A DNA stretch of 64,000 nt from Planctomycetales bacterium 10988 (lineage in GTDB: Bacteria; Planctomycetota; Planctomycetia; Pirellulales; Pb10988), in contig CP043547.1 in assembly GCA_009664345.1 (NCBI GenBank), forward strand, positions 2,880,709 through 2,944,708, given 5' to 3'. Under the pieces are notes generated by a model that saw only the letters and a list, made by a program, of their open reading frames with translations, had not been told where the DNA came from and made no database searches. Position 1 is the stretch's first letter; each line of letters starts with the position of its first letter. The position numbers were made by a program, and so were the translations under genes. Below are positions 13,660 to 22,800 of the stretch, in pieces.

Positions 13660-15054
13660 TTATTCCACACTCCCAAAGAGCGTATTAAACGATTCTGCCA
13701 AAAGCGGGTGGGCGAAGATGCCGTCACGGAGTTGCGGATAGCGGAGCTTGCCCATCATGGCGAGTTGCAAAGCGGTCATGATCTCGCCCCCTTCGATCCC
13801 GAGGATGGCGACACCAAGGATTTCTTCCGATTCCGCATCTACGATCGCTTTCATCAACCCCCGCGTTTCATCCATTTCCAAGGCCCGCGCCACCCAAGTC
13901 ATGGGAATCTTGGCGACTTTAATCCTGCGACCACTCTCGCGAGCCTCTTTCTCACTCAGGCCGATGCGTCCCAGCTGCGGATCGGTAAAGACAGTGTACG
14001 GAACCGGCCGATCTTCTGTGGAAGGTTTCTGATCCTCTAAAAAAGCACTTTTGAGGATGCGGTAGTCGTCATAAGAAATGTGCGTAAAAAACGGCGGACC
14101 CTTCACATCTCCCACCGCATAGATGCCGGCGACCTCGGTTTCCAAGAACTTGTTTACTGGGACATAGCCATGCTTATCCGGTTCGATTCCGGCAGCGGAC
14201 AGGTTGAGAGTTTCGGTATTCGGCTCACGACCGATGGCAACGAGAAGATGCGTGGCATGAAGAGTTTCCCGATGATCTTGCTGAGCAATCGTCAGCTCCA
14301 GGCCTTCCTCGGTTCGGCCCCCTTCTTCGATACTTGCATTCAGCCAAAGATCGATGCCATCCTCGCGGAGAATCTTCGCCATCTCCTTGGCAACATCTTC
14401 ATCTTCACGAGGAACAAGTTGCGAACTATGTTGAATGATGGTGACTTTGCTACCGAAACGGCGGAACATCTGGCCAAATTCAAGCCCGATATACCCGCCC
14501 CCAAGAACAACCAAGTGTCCCGGAACTTCCGTCAGTTCCATGATCTCGGTCGAGTTGAGCAGATCCTCGCGGGCGAGGCCTTTAATAGTCGGAATGCGGG
14601 GCCGTCCGCCGGTGTTGAGAATGATTTTGTCGGCGGTTAAAAGGCGGGTGTTATTGTCCGCCATCTGAATTTTGACGGTTTTGGCATCGAGAAAGCTCCC
14701 TTCTCCGGCGATCAGGGCGATATGCTCATTTGCTTCGAGCTTCGATTTGCTGCCGGAACGGAAGGACTGAACGATGTCATCCTTCCGCTTACGAACGACC
14801 TCCAGATCGACCGAAACCGGCCCGGTCTTGACGCCATAATCTTCTCCACGTCGGGCAAGATAGGCGACGCGGGCACTGGCAACCATCGTTTTCGTCGGCG
14901 TACAGCCTTCATTGATACAGGTGCCGCCGACATGCTTTCGCTCAATCAGGGCAACCTTCCATCCGGCTTTGCCCAACGCTCCCGCGAGCGGATTCCCTGC
15001 TTGACCGGAACCGATAATAATCGCATCAAAGCGTTCCGCTTCTTGATTCACCAT
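13660..15054 (-). CDS. FAD-dependent pyridine nucleotide-disulfide oxidoreductase
   Basis: This 464-residue class I flavoprotein reductase belongs to the family of lipoamide dehydrogenase and mercuric reductase. The FAD-binding GSGQAG is at residues 15-20. The redox disulfide CINEGC is at 46-51 within GGTCINEGCTPTKT. An NAD(P)-binding GGGYIGLE motif lies near residue 184, and the second FAD motif YAVGDVKG near 313. The C-terminal dimer domain has HPLLAE where lipoamide dehydrogenases have the catalytic HPxxxE. It lacks the extra N-terminal HMA domain and the C-terminal Cys pair of true mercuric reductases, so the substrate is unknown. It is monocistronic and convergent with the GNAT gene. Confidence 0.85.
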   Translation of the reverse strand: MVNQEAERFDAIIIGSGQAGNPLAGALGKAGWKVALIERKHVGGTCINEGCTPTKTMVASARVAYLARRGEDYGVKTGPVSVDLEVVRKRKDDIVQSFRSGSKSKLEANEHIALIAGEGSFLDAKTVKIQMADNNTRLLTADKIILNTGGRPRIPTIKGLAREDLLNSTEIMELTEVPGHLVVLGGGYIGLEFGQMFRRFGSKVTIIQHSSQLVPREDEDVAKEMAKILREDGIDLWLNASIEEGGRTEEGLELTIAQQDHRETLHATHLLVAIGREPNTETLNLSAAGIEPDKHGYVPVNKFLETEVAGIYAVGDVKGPPFFTHISYDDYRILKSAFLEDQKPSTEDRPVPYTVFTDPQLGRIGLSEKEARESGRRIKVAKIPMTWVARALEMDETRGLMKAIVDAESEEILGVAILGIEGGEIMTALQLAMMGKLRYPQLRDGIFAHPLLAESFNTLFGSVE

Positions 15055-15183
15055 AACATTCCCCTTTCTTGGCTAGGAATATTATAGGGAACGTTGACTC
15101 AAGTGGCTAATAAATTGCTCCGAACTCATTGCCACTCAAGCAGATCGAAACGCTTTTGCGATCTTCCCACGATTTCTTTGAAC

Positions 15184-15780
15184 CTAATCGTCGAGGCTAT
15201 CCAAGAAATCGAAGTTGATATCACTATCTTCCGGAGCGGGTTGCTGCGGCTTCTTCTTTTTCTTCGGAGGAGCCTGCTCGGCGGCTTCCGCCTCTGCTTC
15301 TTCTTCGTCCTCCATAATGTCTTCGGGATCGAGCTGAAGCATGGGAGGCTCATCGCCCTCTTCTTCGCCTTCGATTTCTAAGGGAAGCGGTTCGAGTTCT
15401 TCGACTTCTTCCTCGGCTTCCACAGGTTCAAATTCGACTTCCGGTTCCGGCGGTGGTGGCGGGGCTTTTTTCTGGGCAGGAGCCTTCTTCACCGGGGCCT
15501 TTTTCTGAGGAGGAGCTTTTTTCTGAGGCGGGGCTTTTTTCGTGGGAGCACTTGCGGCGGGTTCGTTGTCGGTGATGTTCGCGTCTCGTTCCAACAGAAC
15601 CAAAGAACAAAGCCGCTGCCCCATCCCCCCCATCGGGGTTTCACGGACAGGAATCCAGCCTCGATCCAACGCTTTGGAGAGGCTCAGACCTTTCGACTTC
15701 GGGTCGCCGGCGACGACCGCGGTTTTGGCGCTGTTGTCCGAACTAACAATCACCACGCAATAAATATAATTCTTGTTCAT
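15184..15780 (-). CDS. Planctomycete hypothetical protein with Lys/Pro/Ala-rich linker and acidic tail
   Basis: The 198 residues start at MNKNYIYCVVIV; the open frame continues 12 codons upstream but without a better start. Residues 1-80 form a compact domain (SSDNSAKTAVVAGDPKSKG, then GWIPVRETPMGG) that I do not recognise. After it comes a repeat of KKAPPQ and KKAPVKKAPAQ units, then a long Glu/Asp-rich stretch and a final DSDINFDFLDSLDD. The basic repeat resembles histone H1-like tails, but no globular DNA-binding domain is evident. It may be a regulatory or scaffold protein. No operon partner lies nearby, as neighbours on the same strand are over 120 bases away. Confidence 0.6.
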   Translation of the reverse strand: MNKNYIYCVVIVSSDNSAKTAVVAGDPKSKGLSLSKALDRGWIPVRETPMGGMGQRLCSLVLLERDANITDNEPAASAPTKKAPPQKKAPPQKKAPVKKAPAQKKAPPPPPEPEVEFEPVEAEEEVEELEPLPLEIEGEEEGDEPPMLQLDPEDIMEDEEEAEAEAAEQAPPKKKKKPQQPAPEDSDINFDFLDSLDD

Positions 15781-15949
15781 CGACCAAATAAAATGCAACA
15801 GACTAACTATGAACAATAGGCTCTGGAAACCGTTTCCAAGGGGGAAAGCACTGGTTGCTTAGCATAGATCATCTGAAAGCGAATTGCGAATCCCCCAGCC
15901 ACTTTTTCCGTTCCAGAACTGGATTTTTTTGAAGAAAGGGAGGATAATA

Positions 15950-16109
15950 GGGGGTTTCAGGGTTCGGGTTTCAGGGTTCAGGTTTCAGATGTTAGCTTGA
16001 ATGCAGAAACAGGGCTCTTAAAATAAAGAACAACTGAATATCAAAACGAATGGCAGTCATTAAATTACTTGGCCCCGAACCCTGAAACCCGAAACCTGTA
16101 ACCTGTATG
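15950..16109. repeat. Intergenic inverted-arm element B
   Basis: The left arm (15950-15988) is a degenerate tandem of GGGTTTCA and GGGTTC units. The right arm (16071-16109) is the reverse complement of a similar tandem and shares a 17-base perfect match (TTCGGGTTTCAGGGTTC) with the left. The loop is about 80 bases. The right arm ends on the ATG of the HDAC gene, so it forms that gene's 5' untranslated end. Confidence 0.7.
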
Positions 16110-17054
16110 CTCCTTTACACCCATCCCGATTATCTGGAACACAAAACGGGACAGCATCCTGAGCAGCCGAACCGTTTGCGGGCAATTTCGCAGCAGTTGC
16201 AAGAAGAGGGCTTGATCGAGAAATGCCGGCAAGTGAAGTGGCAGCCAGTGGAAAATGCTCGGATTGAACGGGTGCATACTCCCGAATTGCTGCAAGAAAT
16301 TGAGCAAATCACAGCCAGCGGCGGGGGCATGATCGATGCGGATACCGTGATCTCCCCGCATTCACTCCAGGCGGCGAAGCTGGCTTCCGGGGCAGTTTGT
16401 GATGCCATAGATCGTGTGTTGTCGGGCGAAACGAAAAGGGCATTCTGTCTGCATCGCCCTCCTGGGCACCATGCCACCTTCGATCAAGCGATGGGTTTTT
16501 GCCTGATCAATCATGTTGCGGTCGCGGCTCGTTATGCGTTGGACGAAAAGCAACTCGACCGGATTCTGATCATCGATTGGGATGTCCATCACGGCAACGG
16601 CACGCAAGACCTCTTCTATCGCGATCCCCAGGTGGGATTTTTCTCGATTCATCGTTATCCTTTCTATCCCGGCACCGGCTCGAAAGACGAAACCGGCGAA
16701 GGCCCCGGACTAGGCACGACCTTGAACAAGCCCCTTCCGTTTGGAATCTCGCGGGAGGAATTTTTCGATGCCTTTCAATCGGGCCTAGAAGAAATTACGC
16801 GAACCACCAAGCCGCAATTGATTCTCTTAAGTGCAGGGTTCGATGCCCACCGCCTTGATCCCGTCGGCTCGCTGGGGCTGGAAACGGAGGACTTTGGCCG
16901 CTTGACACAGATCGTTGACGACGTGGCTCAAAGTACCACCAAGGGAAAAATTGTCAGCCTCCTCGAAGGTGGTTATCATTTGGAAATGTTGGCTGAGTCC
17001 GTCGCCTTGCATCTTCGCACCTTGCTGGACCGCGAAGAAAAAGAATCGGCTTGA
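16107..17054 (+). CDS. Histone deacetylase family protein
   Basis: This 315-residue arginase-fold zinc hydrolase is of the HDAC/acetoin-utilisation/acetylpolyamine amidohydrolase family. It removes acetyl groups from lysine or polyamines. The N terminus begins directly on the domain (YTHPDYLEHKTGQHPEQP), which supports ATG 16107 although no Shine-Dalgarno sequence precedes it. The catalytic His pair is in RPPGHHA (residues 118-123). Zinc ligands are predicted as Asp159 and His161 in DWDVHHGNGT and Asp246 in SAGFDAH. Tyrosine in the C-terminal LLEGGYHLEM is the expected transition-state residue. It may form a unit with the lipoprotein gene 71 bases downstream. The substrate is not known. Confidence 0.9.
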   Translation: MLLYTHPDYLEHKTGQHPEQPNRLRAISQQLQEEGLIEKCRQVKWQPVENARIERVHTPELLQEIEQITASGGGMIDADTVISPHSLQAAKLASGAVCDAIDRVLSGETKRAFCLHRPPGHHATFDQAMGFCLINHVAVAARYALDEKQLDRILIIDWDVHHGNGTQDLFYRDPQVGFFSIHRYPFYPGTGSKDETGEGPGLGTTLNKPLPFGISREEFFDAFQSGLEEITRTTKPQLILLSAGFDAHRLDPVGSLGLETEDFGRLTQIVDDVAQSTTKGKIVSLLEGGYHLEMLAESVALHLRTLLDREEKESA

Positions 17055-17125
17055 AAAGCGGCCAAACCTCAACCCTTTGCCCCTGACCCAAATCAAAAAG
17101 TGTTTTTCGGAAAGGCTAAACCCGA

Positions 17126-17590
17126 ATGTATTCCCTAGTTCGCTCCCAATTGTTGATGGTGTGTGTGTTAAGTTTGCTAACATTGAGCGGTTGCGGGCCG
17201 GAGGAATATCAAGGCGAACCTTACAACCCCGAAGATTATTCCGATCAAATCGATCGAACGCAGCCAGCGGCCAGCCAACTCAAGCAAAGTGCGGTGAAAG
17301 TCGCCTTGGATGACATTTTCCAAGGGACCAGCATGGAATATATCGAGCAGTACCATCCCTCGGTAAAGTTCGAAGAAAACGCCTCCTCCTTCTATGGCCA
17401 ACACTTGGAAATGGCCCGTTGGAAGTTCAACGGCCCCCCTCAAGGAAGCGACGTCCCGGTGACGATCTTCTGGAAAGTCCAGCTCCCCCCCGGTGCTGAA
17501 CCCCAAGCGGGCCAACCAACCGAAATCCCCGAAGACCGCACCTATCACGTCTCCGGCTCCGGCCCGTATAAGATTGAGAGAAAACGGTGA
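17126..17590 (+). CDS. Small lipoprotein, unknown function
   Basis: The 154-residue product begins with a signal peptide and the lipobox LSGC, with Cys23 as the predicted lipidated residue, so it should be membrane-anchored. The mature part starts GPEEYQGEPYNPEDYSDQID and ends with a possible beta-rich section (VPVTIFWKVQLPPGAEPQAG, then TYHVSGSGPYKIERKR). I recognise no domain. It follows the HDAC gene on the same strand at a 71-base distance. The stop codon is immediately followed by the left arm of repeat element C. Confidence 0.65.
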   Translation: MYSLVRSQLLMVCVLSLLTLSGCGPEEYQGEPYNPEDYSDQIDRTQPAASQLKQSAVKVALDDIFQGTSMEYIEQYHPSVKFEENASSFYGQHLEMARWKFNGPPQGSDVPVTIFWKVQLPPGAEPQAGQPTEIPEDRTYHVSGSGPYKIERKR

Positions 17591-17591
17591 T

Positions 17592-17858
17592 GATGAAGGG
17601 GCGGGGAATGGGCTGTGGGGAGAGAGGGGTTAGGAGTTTGAGGCCAGGGATTAGAGCTTGATGTGTAAATCCTCTTTGATCAGAAACCGAAAAGTACTTT
17701 TTGCTTTTAATATTTCCCTTTATGCTCGGAAGAAACATTCACAACCTAAAAACATCCCTTCCGATGAAAATTTTCAAACATCAACACTCCTCACACCCCA
17801 CAGTCCACTCCCAACTCCCTCTCGCCCCTCATCTCTAACCCCTCGCCCCTTCTATCCG
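17592..17858. repeat. Intergenic inverted-arm element C
   Basis: The G-rich left arm (about 17592-17658) starts GATGAAGGGGCGGGG and contains GGGCTGTGGGGAGAG. The C-rich right arm (about 17786-17858) contains CACCCCACAGTCCAC and ends CCTCGCCCCTTCTATCC. The arms are imperfect reverse complements made of degenerate GGGGTTAG-like units around a loop of about 127 bases. The right arm ends directly before the ATG of the YaeQ gene. Confidence 0.6.
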
Positions 17859-18389
17859 ATGCTTTACAATCTTGAAATCGAATGTGATGGCGAAACGCGA
17901 AGGCAGATGTTAACTCTGTCTTCTAGCGAAACGGTGCGGCATGTGGCGATGAAGTTGCTGGCGTATTTGGTTTATTGGGAGCGAGAGCCGGAGATTGAAA
18001 AGCGGGTGGGGCAGCATTACAAGCCGGATTTGGTCTGCCGCGAGCCGAGCAATCATTATGTGGAAGGGGAAAAGATCACGCTTTGGATTGAGTGCGGTGA
18101 TGTGGCCGTGAAAAAGCTCGACAAGATCAGTATTCGCAATCCGGAAGCGGAATTCATCGTCGTCAAGCCGACCACGCGGCAGCGAGATCAATTTAAAACG
18201 CAGGTCGATCGCAAAGTCAAAAACCCGGAACGTTTTCGCTATCTCACGTTTGAAGACGGCTTTCTTCGCTCTTTCGTCTTAGCCCTCACCACTCGATCCC
18301 GCATCGTCCTCGACCACTCCCGCTTGCCCGATCAACTCACCTTTCAACTTGATGAAGAAGAATTTTCTACAACCCTGCTGTGGAATTAA
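17859..18389 (+). CDS. YaeQ family protein
   Basis: The 176-residue protein has the length and order of motifs of the YaeQ family, whose fold is a PD-(D/E)XK nuclease variant of uncertain function. Markers are MLYNLEIECDGETRRQ at the start, VRHVAMKLLAYLVYWE, LWIECGDVAVKKLDKI in the presumed active-site region, and NPEAEFIVVKPT. The frame is open for 67 codons upstream, but homology begins at ATG 17859, at the end of repeat element C. No Shine-Dalgarno sequence is seen. It appears to be monocistronic. Confidence 0.85.
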   Translation: MLYNLEIECDGETRRQMLTLSSSETVRHVAMKLLAYLVYWEREPEIEKRVGQHYKPDLVCREPSNHYVEGEKITLWIECGDVAVKKLDKISIRNPEAEFIVVKPTTRQRDQFKTQVDRKVKNPERFRYLTFEDGFLRSFVLALTTRSRIVLDHSRLPDQLTFQLDEEEFSTTLLWN

Positions 18390-18409
18390 ATATTGAAAAT
18401 GCAAAGATC

Positions 18410-18880
18410 CTATTGAATTAGTCTTCCGTAAAGCTTTTGTTCTTCAAGTAAAATCTTTGTCATGAAGACTTGCACTTTATCATCAATTTGATATTGGTTT
18501 AACTGAGCATCTTTCACTGCTACGCTGACCCCATCGCCAAGCTCAACCAACAAAAAATCTTTTCCTAAAAAACAAACTCGGCCTTCATAAGCATTTTCAG
18601 TTTCATATAGAAAAGGCTCGACCCAAGGATTCGCTTCAGGGTAAGCCCTTTTGAGTGAGCCTAAATAGTAAGAACCATCCCGCGAAGGTTCTTTACAAAG
18701 TTTCACTTTTACACGATCACCAATAGAGACCACTTCTTCTGTTTTACGAATACGCTTCCAACTCAATTCCCCGAAGTTGACAAACACAGAAGAGTCTTTA
18801 TTTTGATCATCAATGATGGCATAAAATCCATAACTCCCAAGTTGTGACACAATACAAGAAACAACATCCCCTTCTTTCAT
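18410..18880 (-). CDS. Protein with two S1-like OB-fold domains
   Basis: The 156 residues appear to consist of two S1/OB-like RNA-binding units. The first (about 3-75) reads GDVVSCIVSQLGSYGFYAII and later SIGDRVKVKLCKEPS. The second (about 98-156) reads AYEGRVCFLGKDFLLVELG and then QIDDKVQVFMTKILLEEQKL. A linker rich in aromatic and Pro residues joins them. A good AAGGAAG ribosome-binding sequence precedes the ATG. The gene is visibly more AT-rich than its surroundings, as is the next gene on the same strand. It may bind RNA or act as a small stress or translation-linked protein; the function is unknown. Confidence 0.5.
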   Translation of the reverse strand: MKEGDVVSCIVSQLGSYGFYAIIDDQNKDSSVFVNFGELSWKRIRKTEEVVSIGDRVKVKLCKEPSRDGSYYLGSLKRAYPEANPWVEPFLYETENAYEGRVCFLGKDFLLVELGDGVSVAVKDAQLNQYQIDDKVQVFMTKILLEEQKLYGRLIQ

Positions 18881-18911
18881 CGACTTCCTTTTCGCTATTT
18901 ATTGCAGTTTC

Positions 18912-19403
18912 TTAATAATACAATAGTTTTCCCTCTGGGAATATTCCGCTCCATCCGCAAGGAAAATGTCCCAATTCATAGACCTTTACTACTTTTAGAA
19001 GGAAAGGGTCAAAGGAATCTATATTTTGAAGAAATGACGACTCTATCCATGCATACAAAATAATCATTTGCGTCGCCTTGCCAAAGAAACCGTAAAGCTT
19101 TTTTTCTTGCCAAAACTCGTAATGTACATAGAAGAATTTTTCTGGAAGTGATTTCTTCATCTGCCGAATAAGTATCATCCATTGTTCAAAAATTGTTGGA
19201 TGATGAATCTTCAAGGTTTCAAATATCAATTCTTCTTTAAGATCAAGAATAGAAAACCAATGATCGTCAAAAAGCTTGACAACCTCTTTCCACGATTGAA
19301 CTTGCATTGTCGGTAGGCCTACTTCAATTTTCTCGTAAGTTCCACATCGACTCAGCCAATCGATTTGTTCGAGCCTCTGCTTAAATGCCTTATCAAGCTC
19401 CAT
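18912..19403 (-). CDS. Hypothetical protein, possibly immunity-like
   Basis: This 163-residue acidic/aromatic-rich protein has a GGAGG ribosome-binding site before its ATG. The body contains KFFYVHYEFWQEKKLYGFFG, and it ends YELGHFPCGWSGIFPEGKLL followed by two tyrosines. The closing GHFPCGW...G-x-P-x-G-x-L pattern recalls small cytoplasmic proteins often found among polymorphic-toxin immunity genes, but I cannot name the family. No toxin gene is next to it. It is AT-rich and lies 31 bases upstream of the S1-like gene, so the two may be co-transcribed and acquired together. Confidence 0.45.
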   Translation of the reverse strand: MELDKAFKQRLEQIDWLSRCGTYEKIEVGLPTMQVQSWKEVVKLFDDHWFSILDLKEELIFETLKIHHPTIFEQWMILIRQMKKSLPEKFFYVHYEFWQEKKLYGFFGKATQMIILYAWIESSFLQNIDSFDPFLLKVVKVYELGHFPCGWSGIFPEGKLLYY

Positions 19404-19847
19404 GTTGCTCCTCCAAGACTATCATTCTAAAGAGATCGTTAGCATATTAGCCTAAAGTCTTTAAGAAATAGAAGCTAGCTTTGGTAATGTTGTTTAGGAT
19501 TGTGCGTGCCCTCGCTGGGCGGAATACTTCCCACTTCCATGGAGATGCCAGGAGGGTGTAAGGTTCGGCAATTATCGGGGGATTTTCCGGGAGGGTCAAC
19601 TTTTTTCTTCGAGCGGATCATGAGAGTACTGGCATGGGACCGGTCGCGGCAAGTTACGAACATTTCGCAAAGAGTTTCATTTCTTCGGCGGGGGCGGATT
19701 GGTTTTAAATCCCCTGGTCGCTAAAATCAGACGAGTAGCTTTTTCGGGAAGCGTCGGCAGGTGATTGTCTTTTCACCAAGGCTCGCTTCGAATTTCCGAC
19801 GAATATTCCTTGAGCCATCGCATTTCATTTCAAAAGGTAGCCGCTGA
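19404..19847. other. Intergenic region without a recognised gene
   Basis: This stretch separates divergent genes and should contain the promoters of both. A 74-codon open frame at 19500-19724 has no convincing start context or protein-like composition and is not called. No repeat or terminator was found. Confidence 0.4.
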
Positions 19848-22800
19848 ATGGCTGTAAGCGAAGCCTCGCAACGAACTCAGGAATCGGTGCTGCGGATTCT
19901 TCAGGAGAAGGAACCCGGGACGATCTTGCTCCCTTCGCGCTTGTTGCGTCGGGTGATCAAGATAGATCGTCAGATTCCAGGGATCGGAATGTGGGTGCCG
20001 CATCGCCAAATGTATTCGCTGTCGCGCGAGACTTTTTTGGAACTCGTCGACGAAGACGAAATCCCCGCCGGGACGAATGTGGCGTCCTTGCCCGAACGGA
20101 TTTTGCTGCTGGAAGAGATCGATGCTTCGAAACTGGCGCAAGTCCCTCAGGCCGATATTCTTCTGCATTATTGGAAGCTTCTGTTCCATATGCGTGTCCA
20201 TCGCGTGTTAGAAGAACGGATCGAAAAGGGTGAATTATCCGTCTCGGGGCTACGACAGCGGTGCCATGAAATCGGCCAAGTCGTCTATGATGAAATTCGC
20301 ACCGTCTTGCGGCAGGAAGAGATGATCTTGCCCCCTGCGGATCGAGCCACTTATTATATTGAGTTCGCCGCGGTTTATTTTGAGCTTCGCCTTTTTACCC
20401 CGGCGTTGGTCTCCTATTATTTTCCCGCTGTTAAAGATCAGGCCCGGATCGAAAAAATTCTCAATCGTGATCTCGATGCCAAGTCGATTTATGAAGCGAC
20501 CCATTTGGAGGGGGCCACCGAGCCGATTAGTGAACCGGCCAGCGAGATTGAAGATACCCAAGTGGCAGAGGAATCCCGCAAGCGAATCGCTGGATGGCCG
20601 CAACTCTCGCGTTATCGCCGGGGCCGCTTGTTGAAGAAAGCCTCCAAGGCGAATCGCCTCGGGAATTCGGTTCGGGCGGCGGTGACCTATCGGCTGATTG
20701 AACTCGGTTCGCCCAGTGGAGAAGCCCGACGAGCCGAAAACCAAATGCTCCGCAAACTCGACGACTTGGTTCGGCGTTTGCAAACCGCCTTGCATTGGGA
20801 TGAATCAACCGCTGCCGCTTGGCGAGAGGGCTTACTCCCTCTTCTCCAAGTCGCTCCGCGAGGAACGTACACGGTTGAAACCCGGCTCCTGTTCGATTTG
20901 CAGAATCTTTGCATCGATCACGAACGCGAATTGTATACGGTGGATTTGGTGGAATGGGCCTTGTCTTGGGGTCGTCGCCCGATCAAGCGTCCGCTGCCGA
21001 ACTTGCGAGAAGTCCTCACTTGCCGCCATTTGCGTCGAGCATCGGGCCGTTTAGTCAATGTCGCGATTTCTGATACCGACCGAGAAACGCTTTCCGCCCT
21101 GTTGGAACAGGCAACTTCTCAAGCGGAAACGCAACTTCGAAAACGCCATCGCGTCTTGATCGCGGATGCTTTTGAAACCGTCGGCTTGCAACCGGCGAAT
21201 CTTCCCGAGCGAATCGCTTTAGGCAAAATCGTGGAGGAATTGCTCGATTCCATCGTTCGCGATGGCTTTCTCTCGATGGCTAGCGTTCGCGATGCGTTGT
21301 CTCGCAATAATTTGAAACTGCCGGATTTGTCGGGCTTCAAAGAGTTTTTCCAAGGCGATCTCTTTTTAAAGCTCGACAAGGAATTGGCTCATCAACTCGA
21401 TGGAGTTTATCGCCGGGGCGAATTTTATCTCCGCTGGCAACAAAGTATCAGTTCGGTTGCCTTTGGGACGAAGCCGGGTCGGTTCATCACTCGGTATTTG
21501 GTGCTTCCCTTCGGCGGGGCCTTTGTGATTTTGGAAGCCTTTAAACATATCGGGCATCTGATCGAAGGCGAAGCTCATCACAACCTCGACCCAACGCACG
21601 TTACAACAGAGCAGCATATTTCTACCGAGGCCGCACTTTGGGAGGTCGGGCTGACGTTTATTCTCGGGCTTTTTCTCATGGGAGTCCTTTACCAGCCTGA
21701 TTTCCGCGATTGGATTCTGACGCAGCTTCATAAAATCAGCCAAAACATTCGCGGCTTTCTGTTGAATCTTCCTCAGATCATTGCCCGATTTCCGCCCATT
21801 CGGGTGATTCTGGAGAGCGATCTTTTCCGCTGGACGATGCGGTTTTTCATTCTGCCTTTGATCGCGACGGTTACGTTCAGCGGCTTGGTACAAATTCTCT
21901 ATCTCCCGATTCCTCTGATAAATCTCTACGCGCTGACCTTTCATGTCAGTCTGTTTGTTGGATTTGCCTTGGTTTTGAATTCGCGAATTGGCCGGGATTT
22001 GGAAGAATTTTTCATCGACGGGTTGGTACAAGGTTGGTATCACGTCAGCACGATTCTGCCGGGGATGTTCCGTTTGATTATGGAAGTTTCCAAAAAGGCC
22101 CTCGAATCGATCGAGCGGGTTCTCTATGCAGTCGATGAATGGCTCCGCTTTCGCAAAGGAGAGAGCCGCTTTCAAATGGCCGCGAAGGCATTGTTGGGTT
22201 TCTTCTGGTTCTTTGTAACGTATGTCGTTCGGTTCTGTGTAAATTTGCTGATCGAACCGCAGGTCAACCCAATCAAGCACTTTCCAGTGGTGACCGTTTC
22301 CCACAAGATCATGCTCGGCTTTGCCCCGACGGTTTCCCAGGTGATTACCCCGCTAGCTGGTTCGGTGCAGTTGGCCGGTTCGATCGTCGTGACGATTTTT
22401 TTCCTGGTGCCCGGAATTTTCGGCTATCTCGTTTGGGAGCTGAAGGAAAATTGGAAGCTCTACGAAGGCAATCGCTCCCGACATCTCCAACCGGTGCATA
22501 TTGGACATCATGGCGAAACTCTGGCCAGGTTGCTCCGCCCCGGTTTTCATTCAGGAACGCTGCCCAAGATTTTTGCCCGACTACGACAAGCCGAACGTGG
22601 GGGGTATCGCAAGCGAAACTGGAGTAAAGCCCGGAAACAACTGCAAGCCCTGCATCATCTCGAAATCGCCATGCGGGACTTTATCGAGCGGGAATTTATT
22701 TCTCTGTTGGAAGCCAGCCAAGGTTTCGGCAAGCACTCGCTTACGATTGAGATGATTGAGCTGGCCTCGAATACCATTGATCTTCATCTCGGTTGCCCGG

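Noticed and set aside
13660-15054. Mercuric reductase
   Set aside because: The family annotation is common for such sequences, but the HMA domain, the C-terminal Cys pair and any mer gene are absent.
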